DNA of 64,000 nucleotides, taken from contig OX345636.1 in the NCBI GenBank assembly GCA_947044365.1, positions 58,135,746-58,199,745 of the forward strand. Direction: 5' to 3'. Position numbers and translations under genes: made by a program. This DNA is from Petrosia ficiformis. Taxonomy: Eukaryota > Porifera > Demospongiae > Haplosclerida > Petrosiidae. The notes beneath the pieces were generated by a model. It was not told the DNA's origin. It saw only the letters and a program-made list of their open reading frames with translations, and ran no database searches. This document shows positions 51,995-62,778 of this stretch, one piece after another (positions within the stretch are counted from its first letter, which is position 1; each line of letters opens with the position of its first letter).

Positions 51995-54600
51995 ATGACT
52001 AGTGAGTTATAAACACTTGATATATTAGATATTTTAATAGGTAGTTATTAATAAACAAGTACTGGTTTGTGTATTAATAATATTATATAACATGTATTTG
52101 TTAAATGTGTGTGTTACTTGTCAGGCTATTATAATCATGTATTGATTGTTTATTATCAGGTGAATATCAGTTAGGATGGAGGACTGAACACTCCACAGTA
52201 GTCATTAATAATACTCTATATTCCTGGGGAGGAGACCAGGAGGACCTTCCTGAAGTACATGACAATGAAGAGAAGAAGAAGTTTACGTCTTCTATTGATT
52301 TTTTCCATTTACAATCTCTCACATGGGAGAAGAGGTCTACTACAGGTACTCCACCTGTAGGAGTGAGGAGCTATGTTTGTGCTAATATAGGCAATAGCAT
52401 CTTCTACTATGGTGGTGATTGCAAACCTTATGATTGCTATCATAATTACTTATACGAACTCAACTCTCTAACTAACAACTGGAGGGAGGTGGTTAACAGT
52501 ACTCCCGATAATGTACCAATGAAAAAGACCTACAGTGGAATGATATCATTCAAAATTAACGGAAAATGTAATTTATTAGTTTTTGGAGGATATGGACCAC
52601 TACCAGTCACTATACACTCCCATTCCCAGTATATTCCTGATCCTAACATACCAAATCACTGTTATACAAATGAAGTACACATGATGTGTGTTACTACATC
52701 ACCAGGTATTACATGACTCACATTATGTATTACATGATAATGATATCATGTATTTTCTTCAGGTAAATGGATAGTACCTGTCATAACGGGTACTCGTCCA
52801 CCACCATGTACTGCATTTACTATGAATAGACTTCATAATAATGAAGGTGTAATATTTGGAGGAAGAACTGTTGATGAGACTGGTATAGATTGTGTTGATG
52901 ATCTATATATATTCAGCTGTACACACAATACAATAGTGAGTTAATAATTGTTAAGTGTTTACTATTAATAATAGTACTGTTTCATTATTAATATAATATT
53001 AAATATCTTGAGTATAAAATATATAATTATATTAACAGTTGTGTATTATGATTGAGACCAGACTCTTCCAGTCTAGACACATAATTACACTAGAGATAGA
53101 AAGGGACTGTTACTGAATATTATATTGTATTGTAAATATAATTTAATATTGATAGTTAATTAAGGAGGTGTGGTTTACAAGTGTTTTGTTTATGATATAT
53201 ACTATACACAGTGTAATGATATATGATATACTGAACAGATTATGATGAGTGTTGTGTTGAAACTAGTATAATGTTTATTACATGAATATCTGTATATATA
53301 CTCAACCAGTCATATAAATTATAACTAGTAATATTAATTATTTATACCTGTTCCTATACTCCTGTTTCATCTAATATACAGTAATCCTCACATCATATCT
53401 AATAATTATATTTATTAGAACAGATTCCACATTTCTACATAGTTGCATGTACATAATGCACCTAGTTATGTAAACTTCAGATTTCATACAAATTCAGTTA
53501 AAAGTGTGAAGCACTATGAAAATCTATCTGTTAAATGGCTGTCAGATCAAAATAGAGGTGTGGTAGACTAGTATCAAATTGGTATCAATACTTGCACATT
53601 ACTCAATACTAGATATTTTAATACTCAATACCCTCATTTATATACCTGTAGTTACATGTTCCTAAGTTATAATTATTATCATGTCTGAACATAACCAATA
53701 TATATCATAGTCATACATTTCTTAATGATGTGCAAATTTTCAGTATATTTGTGTTTTGATAAACAACCACAAATATTTGATAATGTGCAATTTTAATCAC
53801 ATGATTATTGATAATGTTATTATTTCAAAATTTTTACTCATAAAAGAGTACATGTTGTGTTTATTAGTAAATAATAACAACTCAAAATGTATATGACTAA
53901 TCCACTTGTAAACCACACCCTTCATTAATGAAATAATGAACTTCATCTCATTATATTATATTAGTATTGATATTAACACATTGATGTATATTTGTATTAC
54001 TAATACTATAGGATTTTCAGAAAGTAGTCAAATCTACAGTGAACTGGCCTGAAAGGAGGAGTCGTCATGCCAGTACTGTCATCAATACCGTGTCAAATAA
54101 AGTAGTGACTTCTCATTTAATAATATCAGGTGGATGGGATGACTATCTTCAAACAGTAAATGATCTTTGGATAATTCAGTTATCCAGTTTCATGTGTTAT
54201 AAGGTAATGTACATCACATGACACATGCAATACATTATTAAGTTATTAATAACTTGTATATTATTTTATATTGGTATCAGATTTGTTATTGTAAAATATT
54301 AATATTAATATTTATAATATATTATATTAAACGAAATATACTCTTTCTTGTACTAATATATAATAATGTGTTCCTCATTTATAACATGTAATCATATTGT
54401 TTATATGTTAATATATTCATCTCTTCAGATTAATCTACCTGAATCTGTTACTAAGAGGTATAACCACTCTATGGCAACATATGAAATATGCAATGGACAT
54501 GTGTGGTTGATAGTCACTGGAGGGTGTAGAGAATGGGATCGATCTCGTAGTGTCAATATTGCAATAACTGGTTCTGATGTTACATATATTATTGAATTAG
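51995..54600 (+). CDS. Gene 3: kelch propeller half of a third family member, continues beyond the window
   Basis: Exons 51995-52001, 52160-52705, 52763-52935, 54012-54203 and 54429-54600. These correspond one-to-one with gene 1 exons 1-5, most at identical lengths (7, 546, 173, 192, 172), and all phases agree. Six GG-ending kelch strands are present (LYSWGG, IFYYGG, LLVFGG, VIFGG, LIISGG, IVTGG). The last exon ends in phase 1 at GTATGA, so a coiled-coil exon should follow, but none is seen before 64000. The downstream intron contains an LTR retrotransposon, TGTA arrays, a tandem duplication and a MITE. No stop codon or frameshift interrupts the visible 363 codons. Whether a signalling half still exists cannot be told from this window. 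Confidence 0.8.
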
Positions 54601-54730
54601 GTATGATAATTAATATACATATCATGGAATCGCTAGTGATGTGTATAGTTTATGATATACAGGAATATTAATCTATATGATAATCTAGCTTCTGTGTATA
54701 CAAGATAATAATCTAAGAGTTTTATGTTAT

Positions 54731-55093
54731 TGTGATAGATCCCTCAATGGATACTAGTCACTCAAGGTCTAATTTAGCTACAGCAGACTATACTTCCAAC
54801 TCAAAGTGTTTAATAATAATAATAATAACGGGTATAACAGTGATAAGACAAGATAACTCTAACTAAAGAAATATACATCTACTTATATACAAAACTAATA
54901 ACAAAAGAACCAATCACAAAGATAAGGCTAAAGCTAACAATGAACAATGATAAGGACAAAGGATAAGTATAAGGGTAACAATCTATTAGCACATAAGGTG
55001 AAAATAAGTACATATGACCAAGATAGCTAATTAAGGAAACCATAATTACATACACACAAGACATTTAATTAAGTCAAGGTTCAGTCTATCACA
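54731..55093 (-). repeat. 3' LTR (TGTGATAG...CTATCACA)
   Basis: Starts TGTGATAGATCCCTCAATGG, ends CAGTCTATCACA, with 8-bp inverted ends. Matches 59730-60092 in length and sequence. Confidence 0.95.
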
Positions 55094-55110
55094 TTCCTCT
55101 CCCCTTCTCC
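55094..55110 (-). other. Polypurine tract
   Basis: On the minus strand GGAGAAGGGGAGAGGAA directly abuts the 3' LTR. This is the usual plus-strand primer for LTR element replication. Confidence 0.85.
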
Positions 55111-55119
55111 AGCGTCAAA

Positions 55120-58100
55120 CTAGTTTGGCGTTGAACGAGAAAGAGCATCTGCATTGCCATTAGCTTGACCTGGCCGATGAATGACAACAAACTGATACGG
55201 CTGAAGTGCTAGACTCCATCGTGTAAGCCGGGCATTATGCTCCTTCAGCCGATCCAACCAAACAAGTGCCCGATGGTCAGTTTGAATTTCGAACTGTCTT
55301 CTTAGTAGGTAGACTTTGAAGGCTTGTATCCCTAGTCTGATTGCTAGACATTCTTTCTCTACAGTTGAGTATCTTTCTTCTCTGGGTAATAGTTTCTTAC
55401 TGAAGTAGGCAACGGGATGTTCCATGCCTTCATCATCACACTGGCTAAGTACTGCACCAACTCCTCTCTCTGATGCATCTGTTTGTAAAACAAAACTCCG
55501 ATCAAAGTCAGGGGTAGACAACAATGGTGCATTGCACAGCAACTCTTTCAGTTGCCTGAAAGCATGATCACATTTCTCAGACCAGATCACTTTACTAGGG
55601 GCGTCCTTCTTCGTCAAATCAGTTAATGGTACTGCTACTGATGAATAATTCGGTATGAATCTCCGGTAGTACCCTGTGAGTCCTAGAAATGCTCTCACTT
55701 GTTTCTTTGTATGAGGCAAAGGAAATGACTTCACCGCTTCAGTCTTGGCTGGATCTGGGCACACTGCTCCACTTCCGACGACATGCCCTAAATAAGTGCA
55801 CTGAGCCATTCCAAACTGACATTTCTTTGCTTTAACGGTAAGACCTGCATCTCGAAATGATTGCAACACTTGGCGCAAGTGTTGTAGATGTTGTTTCCAG
55901 TTCTCACTGAATATAATTACATCATCCAAGTATGCAGCGGAGAAATCTTGTAGCCCCTGCAAAACTTTGTCCATCAACCGTTGAAAAGTGGCAGGAGCTC
56001 CTTGTAACCCAAAAGGCATCACGTTGAATTGATACAGGCCAAACGGGGTTGTGAATGCTGTCTTGTGTTTTGCGGTTGTAGTCACTGGTACTTGCCAGTA
56101 CCCACGGGTCAGATCCATCGTTGAAATGAAGCATGATCTTCCCAATCGATCGATCAAGTCATCCACCCTAGGCATTGGGTAAGCATCTGCTTCGGAAACT
56201 CCATTCAACCGTCGATAGTCTACACATAGACGCAATGTCCCATCCTTCTTCTTCACAAGGACTATGGGTGCACTCCATGCACTCGATGATGGTTCTATAA
56301 TTCCCTGCTTCAACATTTCTTGGATCTCCTTCTGGACCGGATCCCTATACGCATGAGGTAACCTATAGGGGGGTAACCTTACTGGGTGAGCCTCTCCTGT
56401 CTGAATGTCATGCTCCACCAAATTCGTTCGTCCTGGAATGATCTTCATGACATCCGAGAACTCTGTCAGCAAAGATCCAAGCTCAGCCCACTGTTGCTCT
56501 GACAACTGCTTTCCAAACTGGGGCTGATCTTCATTAACATCTGAAACTTCCTTCCATACTGGTACATCTTCCTGTTCTGTGACTTCATCTTCCTCACAAA
56601 AATATCCAGTCCCCCTTGGAACATACCAAGGTCGTAACATATTCACATGGAATATACGTCTTCTTTTCCTGCGGTCGTGCATATCAACAAGGTAATTCAC
56701 CTTCCCAACACGTCTCAGTACCTGATATGGACCCTGCCATTGTGCTAGCAACTTACTCGTTGCTGTGGGGAGTAGAACTAACACTTGGTCCTCGGGAGTA
56801 AATTCTCGATGACGAGCTGCTCTGTCATACCATAGCTTCTGCTTCTCTTGAGCATTTGACAGATTCTCCTTCACAAGTTCTGTCATCTTCATCATCTTGT
56901 CCCTCATGGACAACACATGAGACACTACACTGTCATCACTTTTCTTGGTTACTTCCCAAGCTTGACGTAAGACATCGAGGGGTCCATTTACTGCTCTTCC
57001 ATAAAGTAGCTCAAATGGGGAAAATCCTGTGGATGCTTGAGGCACTTCTCTGTAGGCAAACAGCAGGTATGGAAGCACCTTATCCCAGTCCTTGCCTTCA
57101 CTAGTGGCAGCTTTCCTCAGCATGGCCTTGAGAGTCTGGTTGAACCGCTCCACCAATCCATCTGTCTGTGGATGGTATGGACTGGTCCTTATCGGGTGTA
57201 CATGTAGCATCCTGTACAACTCCACTAGTAGCTTAGAAGTAAAGTTGCTCCCCTGATCGGTTAAAATCTCCTCTGGTACGCCTACTCGAGCAAACAATTT
57301 CATCAGTTCCTCTGCAATATGTCCAGCATCAATCGTATGGAGAGCTATTGCCTCAGGATAACGAGTAGCATAATCACAAACGACCAACACATACCTCTTC
57401 CCTGATCGACTCATTGGCAATGGACCAACAATGTCCATTGCAATCCTCTGGAAGGGAACATCTATTATTGGTAGTGGAATAAGCGGTGCTGGCTTCCCTC
57501 GATTCTGTGCAGTCTTCTGACAGGCACCACAACTCCTACAGAACTCAGCGACATCTCTGTAAAGGGTGGGCCAATAGAACCGCTGTAAAATTCGTCCCGC
57601 TGTTTTATCTCGACCAAGATGTCCTGCCAGTGGGATGTCATGGGCTAACTGGAGCACAGTCTTCCGGCAGTTGTAGGGTAATACCAACTGATCCACTGAC
57701 ATATCTTCTCTGTCCCGACCTGGTGGAACCCATCGTCTATAGAGCAGTCCTTCTTTTCTTAAAAATCCTACTCCAGCAGTGGAGGCATGTCCATCAGCAG
57801 CCTTCCTGATAGACTCCAGTGAGGGATCTGTTTCTTGTAGCACTTTGAGGTCCTCTGCACTGATGTCTAATGGGTGGTTAGAGTCTCCTCCATGCACAGA
57901 TTCTCTCTGACCGTCACGATACTGCTCTAAGTACTGCTTCTTGTTTGCTCTCTTCTGACTCCTGGTAAGTTTTCTTCTTGTTTGTCCACCTGAAAACAAT
58001 TCTTCATCAATTCTTACCATCCAGTCTTCAATATGGGAATCTTCTTCACTCTCCTTCTTCTTTCCTGATTTGTTCTCCATCACACTGATGTCTTCCAGTT

Positions 58101-59631
58101 TGTCATCACTCTCCTCCCAAAGAACATGTGGCTGGACTCCACTCTGTCTATTCTTGTCCTGCTGTTCTGCTTCCTCTTCCTGTTGCTGTCTTGCTCTAGC
58201 TCTTGTGACAACCATGGCATCTGCAGTAGAAGCTTGTGGCATCTCACCTGCAAGCAAGTTCACTAATTGAGGAACATCTGTCCCTAGCAACACCGCTACA
58301 GGCAGACGATCGGCTACGGCTGCTTGGACTTCAAGTGATTTACCTTCAACTTCAATCCTCACTTGTGCCAAGGGATACAGGACTGTGTCTCCGTGAGCAC
58401 ACATTATGGCAACTGCTTCGCCCTCCAGGTAGTTCCTCTCTGGTACATACTTCTGGTGCACCAGTGTCCTGGAACAGCCAGTGTCCAACAGGATGCTGTC
58501 AACAGTCTGGCCTTCCACCACTCCTGATCTGGCTATTCTAGTGTTCTCCTGGGCATCATTCTTCTTTTGACTCTCCATTGTCTTCCTGTCTCTGCAAAAC
58601 ATAACATTATGGGGGCAGTTAGATGAATAATGACCCCTTTTATGACAATTAAAACACTCAATATCCTTGAGATCTCTTTTGGGCTTCTCTGTTTTCCTTA
58701 CAGGCTCATCCTTTTCTCTTCCAGCAACATGAGATTTCAAACGACAATCTCTAACCTGATGTCCTGGTTTACCACAACCATGACAAAGGCGTACTGCTCC
58801 CTGTCTTCCCGATCCTCGAGACTCTGTGGTTGTCAGTGTGTTTAGGTCCTGTCCTCTTGCCTGGATGTAGTCGTCCGCTAGCTGACCGGCCTCTCTACTT
58901 GAGGTTGGCTTCCTCTCTTTCACCCACACTCGTACTTGTCCAGGGAGTGTGTTGATCAGCTGCTCCATTACTACTCGATCCTTTATTTCTTCCATAGTGT
59001 TGCATCCTTGCATCCACTTGTCTGTCAAGTCCTGAAGTCTTGCAGCTAACTCTCTGTTAGTCTCACCTTGCTTCCTTGTAGCTAATCGGACTCTCTGTCT
59101 ATAACTCTCTTCATTGATATCATATCTTCGAAGAATGGCTTCTTTCAGCCTGCCATATTCCTGTGCTTCCTCAGGATTCATAGCAGCATAGGCTTGTTGA
59201 GCCCTACCACTAAGCTGTGGGGCTAGTTTGTAGACCCATCTCTCTCTCCGAATTTCGTAAGCCTGCATGAGGCGTTCAAAAGTAGTGAGGTAGGCTTCTA
59301 TATCATCCTCCTCTGTCAGCTTAGTAACTTTGACATCTCTGTCATTCTCCTGTCTGGGTGCATTGACTAATCCTTGTCTTTGTACACCCTCCACTAGGCC
59401 TCTCAGCAGTTCCATTTGCTGTCTCACCTCCTCTTCACGTCTCGCTGCCTCTTCGTCACGGCGAAGACGTTCCTGTCTAAGTTCTTCTTCTTTCCGTGTC
59501 CGCTCTTCTACTAACTCCCTTTCCCGCAATTGTCGATCTTCCAGCAGTGCTTGTAGAACATCGGTCAACTCTTTTTGTCCTGACATAGTCTCTTCTATTC
59601 TTTTGTAGCTCGCTCCTGACCTTGTTGTCAT
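55120..59631 (-). CDS. Gag-protease-integrase-RT-RNase H polyprotein, single frame, 1503 residues
   Basis: Retrotransposon polyprotein making its own DNA copy and integrating it. Residues 20-85 are charged coiled coil. Residues 105-265 are a gag domain, followed by two CCHC knuckles (CHGCGKPGHQVRDC at 283-296; CFNCHKRGHYSSNC at 326-339). Protease has LLDTG at 381-385. The HHCC zinc finger (H664/H671, C698/C704) precedes the integrase core with D733, D792 and E828 (35 residues between the last two). Reverse transcriptase follows, with CVDYRRLN, FGLQGAPATFQ and YLDD at 1234-1237. RNase H is last, with TDAS at 1384, E1425, TDHRAL at 1451 and NADALS near 1493. Integrase lies before RT, the reverse of ordinary Ty3/gypsy and the hallmark of Gmr1-like elements. 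There is no stop or frameshift. The start is the first ATG after the primer site. Gag and Pol share one frame. Confidence 0.95.
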   Translation of the reverse strand: MTTRSGASYKRIEETMSGQKELTDVLQALLEDRQLRERELVEERTRKEEELRQERLRRDEEAARREEEVRQQMELLRGLVEGVQRQGLVNAPRQENDRDVKVTKLTEEDDIEAYLTTFERLMQAYEIRRERWVYKLAPQLSGRAQQAYAAMNPEEAQEYGRLKEAILRRYDINEESYRQRVRLATRKQGETNRELAARLQDLTDKWMQGCNTMEEIKDRVVMEQLINTLPGQVRVWVKERKPTSSREAGQLADDYIQARGQDLNTLTTTESRGSGRQGAVRLCHGCGKPGHQVRDCRLKSHVAGREKDEPVRKTEKPKRDLKDIECFNCHKRGHYSSNCPHNVMFCRDRKTMESQKKNDAQENTRIARSGVVEGQTVDSILLDTGCSRTLVHQKYVPERNYLEGEAVAIMCAHGDTVLYPLAQVRIEVEGKSLEVQAAVADRLPVAVLLGTDVPQLVNLLAGEMPQASTADAMVVTRARARQQQEEEAEQQDKNRQSGVQPHVLWEESDDKLEDISVMENKSGKKKESEEDSHIEDWMVRIDEELFSGGQTRRKLTRSQKRANKKQYLEQYRDGQRESVHGGDSNHPLDISAEDLKVLQETDPSLESIRKAADGHASTAGVGFLRKEGLLYRRWVPPGRDREDMSVDQLVLPYNCRKTVLQLAHDIPLAGHLGRDKTAGRILQRFYWPTLYRDVAEFCRSCGACQKTAQNRGKPAPLIPLPIIDVPFQRIAMDIVGPLPMSRSGKRYVLVVCDYATRYPEAIALHTIDAGHIAEELMKLFARVGVPEEILTDQGSNFTSKLLVELYRMLHVHPIRTSPYHPQTDGLVERFNQTLKAMLRKAATSEGKDWDKVLPYLLFAYREVPQASTGFSPFELLYGRAVNGPLDVLRQAWEVTKKSDDSVVSHVLSMRDKMMKMTELVKENLSNAQEKQKLWYDRAARHREFTPEDQVLVLLPTATSKLLAQWQGPYQVLRRVGKVNYLVDMHDRRKRRRIFHVNMLRPWYVPRGTGYFCEEDEVTEQEDVPVWKEVSDVNEDQPQFGKQLSEQQWAELGSLLTEFSDVMKIIPGRTNLVEHDIQTGEAHPVRLPPYRLPHAYRDPVQKEIQEMLKQGIIEPSSSAWSAPIVLVKKKDGTLRLCVDYRRLNGVSEADAYPMPRVDDLIDRLGRSCFISTMDLTRGYWQVPVTTTAKHKTAFTTPFGLYQFNVMPFGLQGAPATFQRLMDKVLQGLQDFSAAYLDDVIIFSENWKQHLQHLRQVLQSFRDAGLTVKAKKCQFGMAQCTYLGHVVGSGAVCPDPAKTEAVKSFPLPHTKKQVRAFLGLTGYYRRFIPNYSSVAVPLTDLTKKDAPSKVIWSEKCDHAFRQLKELLCNAPLLSTPDFDRSFVLQTDASERGVGAVLSQCDDEGMEHPVAYFSKKLLPREERYSTVEKECLAIRLGIQAFKVYLLRRQFEIQTDHRALVWLDRLKEHNARLTRWSLALQPYQFVVIHRPGQANGNADALSRSTPN

Positions 59632-59710
59632 ACGATATATAATTCTCGGCTTTCTTATTTCGGTAACGTTTCTAGTACTGTAGGTCTTGTTGACTCCTGC
59701 AACAATGATA

Positions 59711-59727
59711 TCCCACTTCTGACACCA
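59711..59727 (-). other. Primer-binding site, probably tRNA-Leu type
   Basis: Two bases inside the 5' LTR the minus strand reads TGGTGTCAGAAGTGGGA. This is complementary to a tRNA 3' end with CCA, discriminator A and a GUCAGAA acceptor stem. That stem resembles animal tRNA-Leu; the tRNA identity is inferred. Confidence 0.75.
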
Positions 59728-59729
59728 AT

Positions 59730-60092
59730 TGTGATAGATCCCTCAATGGATACTAGTCACTCAAGGTCTAATTTAGCTACAGCAGACTATACTTCCAACT
59801 CAAAGTGTTTAATAATAATAATAATAACGGGTATAACAGTGATAAGACAAGATAACTCTAACTAAAGAAATATACATCTACTTATATACAAAACTAATAA
59901 CAAAAGAACCAATCACAAAGATAAGGCTAAAGCTAACAATGAACAATGATAAGGACAAAGGATAAGTATAAGGGTAACAATCTATTAGCACATAAGGTGA
60001 AAATAAGTACATATGACCAAGATAGCTAATTAAGGAAACCATAATTACATACACACAAGACATTTAATTAAGTCAAGGTTCAGTCTATCACA
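59730..60092 (-). repeat. 5' LTR (TGTGATAG...CTATCACA)
   Basis: Same 363-bp length and ends as 54731-55093. It contains the TAATAATAATAATAACGGG stretch in both copies. The promoter of the minus-strand transcript should be here. Confidence 0.95.
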
Positions 60093-60097
60093 GTTAT

Positions 60098-60770
60098 TCA
60101 CTGATTGTTTCAAGTCAATCCAATTTCTATTGTTTCTGTTTCATGAGATACACTGGTACTAGATAATTACATTCCTTACAAACAGTACAACAACCAACAA
60201 CTATAGGAATATAGTGTGTATTGTACATGTATGTATGTAATATATAAGCAGATATGTTCATTTTTGCAAAATTATGTTTAGACATATGTATGTATGTATG
60301 TATGCATGTACATACTTGCGTTTGAATATATAATATAAATACATAATTATAGTAGGTACATAATTATATATGTACTTACATGCACACTTATGTACAACAC
60401 ATAAATATTTATGTATGTATATACATACATACGTATATTCTTACTCACATTCCTTCGAAACAGCATAACAACGTACCAACATAATAATCATAGGAGTGTA
60501 CATGTAGTGTATATGTGTTTGTATGTTCATATGTTTACACGTATGTATATATATATACGGATGTCTGTATATTTGTATGTTTGTACGTAGGTATGTATGT
60601 ATGTACGTACGTACGTATGGACATACTTACATACGTACATGTATATGTACATATTTAAGAGTGTACTTACACATGTACATGTATATACATGTATGTATGT
60701 ATGTATGGATGGATTTATGTAAGTATGTGTGTATGTATGTCATATATATATATTTATTTATATATGTATA
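60098..60770. repeat. Gene 3 intron: TGTA arrays with two copies of the ACATTCCTT..CAGCATAACAA module
   Basis: CACTGGTACTAGATAATTAC..ATTCCTTACAAACAGTACAACAACC (60150-60200) matches gene 1 intron 5 at 18795-18845, so this is homologous intron sequence. TGTA/TACA runs follow, a second shorter module is at 60447-60500, and more runs extend to 60770. Confidence 0.75.
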
Positions 60771-61150
60771 GGTTATAGGTCGAGGGGAGGGATATTAGTT
60801 GTTTTAGAGCCCGAGCGAAGCGAGGGCACTAAAACAACTAATATCCTGACCTGAAGACCTATAACTGTCTTATACCTAATCTACAAAGCAGAAGAAACCC
60901 ACAAAACAAGGATGTGGTTTTTCTTGGTGCCAAATTTATATTGCGCAATTTCTAATTTGCGTATGGAAAGAAAGTGACGGCTATGGCTGAAGCACTGAAA
61001 CACTCGCCTTGGTGCTTTCCTACAACTAACGAAGCATAATTTTGATATTTATGGCTTTGTTGGAAGCTCTTCTGTGAAAATAAGTGAGTTAAAAGTCTGT
61101 GCTGTTTAAAATATGGAAGTTATGCAGGTGAGTAAAGTGAGAACGTTGTC
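60771..61150. repeat. Dispersed repeat R1, copy 3, with a ~43-bp-arm hairpin
   Basis: 60771-60812 pairs with 60824-60867 (GATATTAGTTGTTTTAG..GCCC arms, loop GAGCGAAGCGA). It is followed by the R1 body shared with 32608-32930 (CTTCCTACAACTAACGAAGC, GGAAGTTATGCAGGTGAG). Confidence 0.65.
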
Positions 61151-61547
61151 TTCATACTCGCCTTGCTGTCTTTCTATACTACAGTACTATTAGTACGCCA
61201 AGAATGAAAATTATGCTGCAGGTGTCAGAGCGTTATAATAATAACATTCTGCTGGGCTTCAATAGTTGAAGTATTTTTTCTTTTGCTGTGTCGGTAATTC
61301 CATACTTTTTTGATGTTGTTATTTTTGTACCACAATATCACAACTAAACCCTCCTTTTTGCCTTGTTGTGGCTAGGTGAATAACAAAAAATTATATACCT
61401 CGTGTCGCGTGATCCCAGGTATCTAACTCACGATTATCAACCTCCTAGTCGACATGTCATGTGATAACAGGTGTATTCGTCATTTAGACACCTCATCACA
61501 TCAAAGGATGAATATTCATTTTAGGTATAAATTATATTATATATATA

Positions 61548-61615
<68 letters not shown>

Positions 61616-62205
61616 TATATACATAAGTATGTTCAGTAGTACATATTTACGTGTATATATACTTATGGTTAGTACATAATTATGTAAGTGCATGAATGTA
61701 TGTATGTACTAGTTAATTACATTCCTTGGAAACAGCATAACAATGTACCAACAGTAGAAACATAGGAGTATGCATTTAGTGTGTATTATACATGTATGTA
61801 TGTATGTCTTCATACTCGCCTTGCTGTCTTTCTATACTACAGTACTATTAGTACGCCAAGAATGAAAATTATGCTGCAGGTGTCAGAGCGTTATAATAAT
61901 AACATTCTGCTGGGCTTCAATAGTTGAAGTATTTTTTCTTTTGCTGTGTCGGTAATTCCATACTTTTTTGATGTTGTTATTTTTGTACCACAATATCACA
62001 ACTAAACCCTCCTTTTTGCCTTGTTGTGGCTAGGTGAATAACAAAAAATTATATACCTCGTGTCGCGTGATCCCAGGTATCTAACTCACGATTATCAACC
62101 TCCTAGTCGACATGTCATGTGATAACAGGTGTATTCGTCATTTAGACACCTCATCACATCAAAGGATGAATATTCATTTTAGGTATAAATTATATTATAT
62201 ATATA

Positions 62206-62275
<70 letters not shown>

Positions 62276-62466
62276 TATATACATAAGTATGTTCAGTAGT
62301 ACATATTTACGTGTATATATACTTATGGTTAGTACATAATTATGTAAGTGCATGAATGTATGTATGTACTAGTTAATTACATTCCTTGGAAACAGCATAA
62401 CAATGTACCAACAGTAGAAACATAGGAGTATGCATTTAGTGTGTATTATACATGTATGTATGTATG
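61151..62466. repeat. Near-perfect tandem duplication, ~658-660 bp x 2
   Basis: Unit 1 (61151-61808) and unit 2 (61809-62466) both run from TTCATACTCGCCTTGCTG to TACATGTATGTATGTATG. The offset is 658 bp before the internal (AT)n tract and 660 bp after it, so they differ mainly by one AT step. Each contains R1 sequence, a ~60-bp (AT)n and the TTACATTCCTTGGAAACAGC module. Confidence 0.95.
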
Positions 62467-62778
62467 CATGTATGTGTGTTGTATGTATGTATGCATGTAT
62501 GTATGTATGTATGTATGTAAATATACATGTATAATTATGCATGTACTTGTGTATGTACAGATGTACATAGGTATTCATGTATGTTTGTATTTATGTACAT
62601 ACAAACATGTGTACTTCCATACATACATATATATGTATATGCATGGATGTATGTATGTACATGTATGTACACTGTATGAATTTACGTTCATACCTACGTA
62701 TGTACCTTCATATGTACATGTGTGTACATGTATCTTTGTATATATGTATGCACAGTGTATATATCTATGTACGTACAT
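62467..62778. repeat. TGTA/TACA array
   Basis: Imperfect tetranucleotide repeats with several strand switches up to the inverted-repeat element. Confidence 0.8.

Larger units (their letters stand above)
54731..60092 (-). mobile_element. Complete Gmr1-type Ty3/gypsy LTR retrotransposon
   Basis: Two 363-bp LTRs bound the element, which is flanked by the 5-bp target duplication GTTAT (54726-54730 and 60093-60097). It is antisense to gene 3 and lies in the intron after gene 3 exon 5. Primer-binding site, polypurine tract and one uninterrupted polyprotein frame are present. The LTRs appear identical by eye over the stretches compared, which suggests recent insertion and possible activity. Confidence 0.95.

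Noticed and set aside
57486..57809. Plus-strand frames inside the retrotransposon (56616-59608)
   Set aside because: Antisense shadows of the 1503-codon polyprotein.
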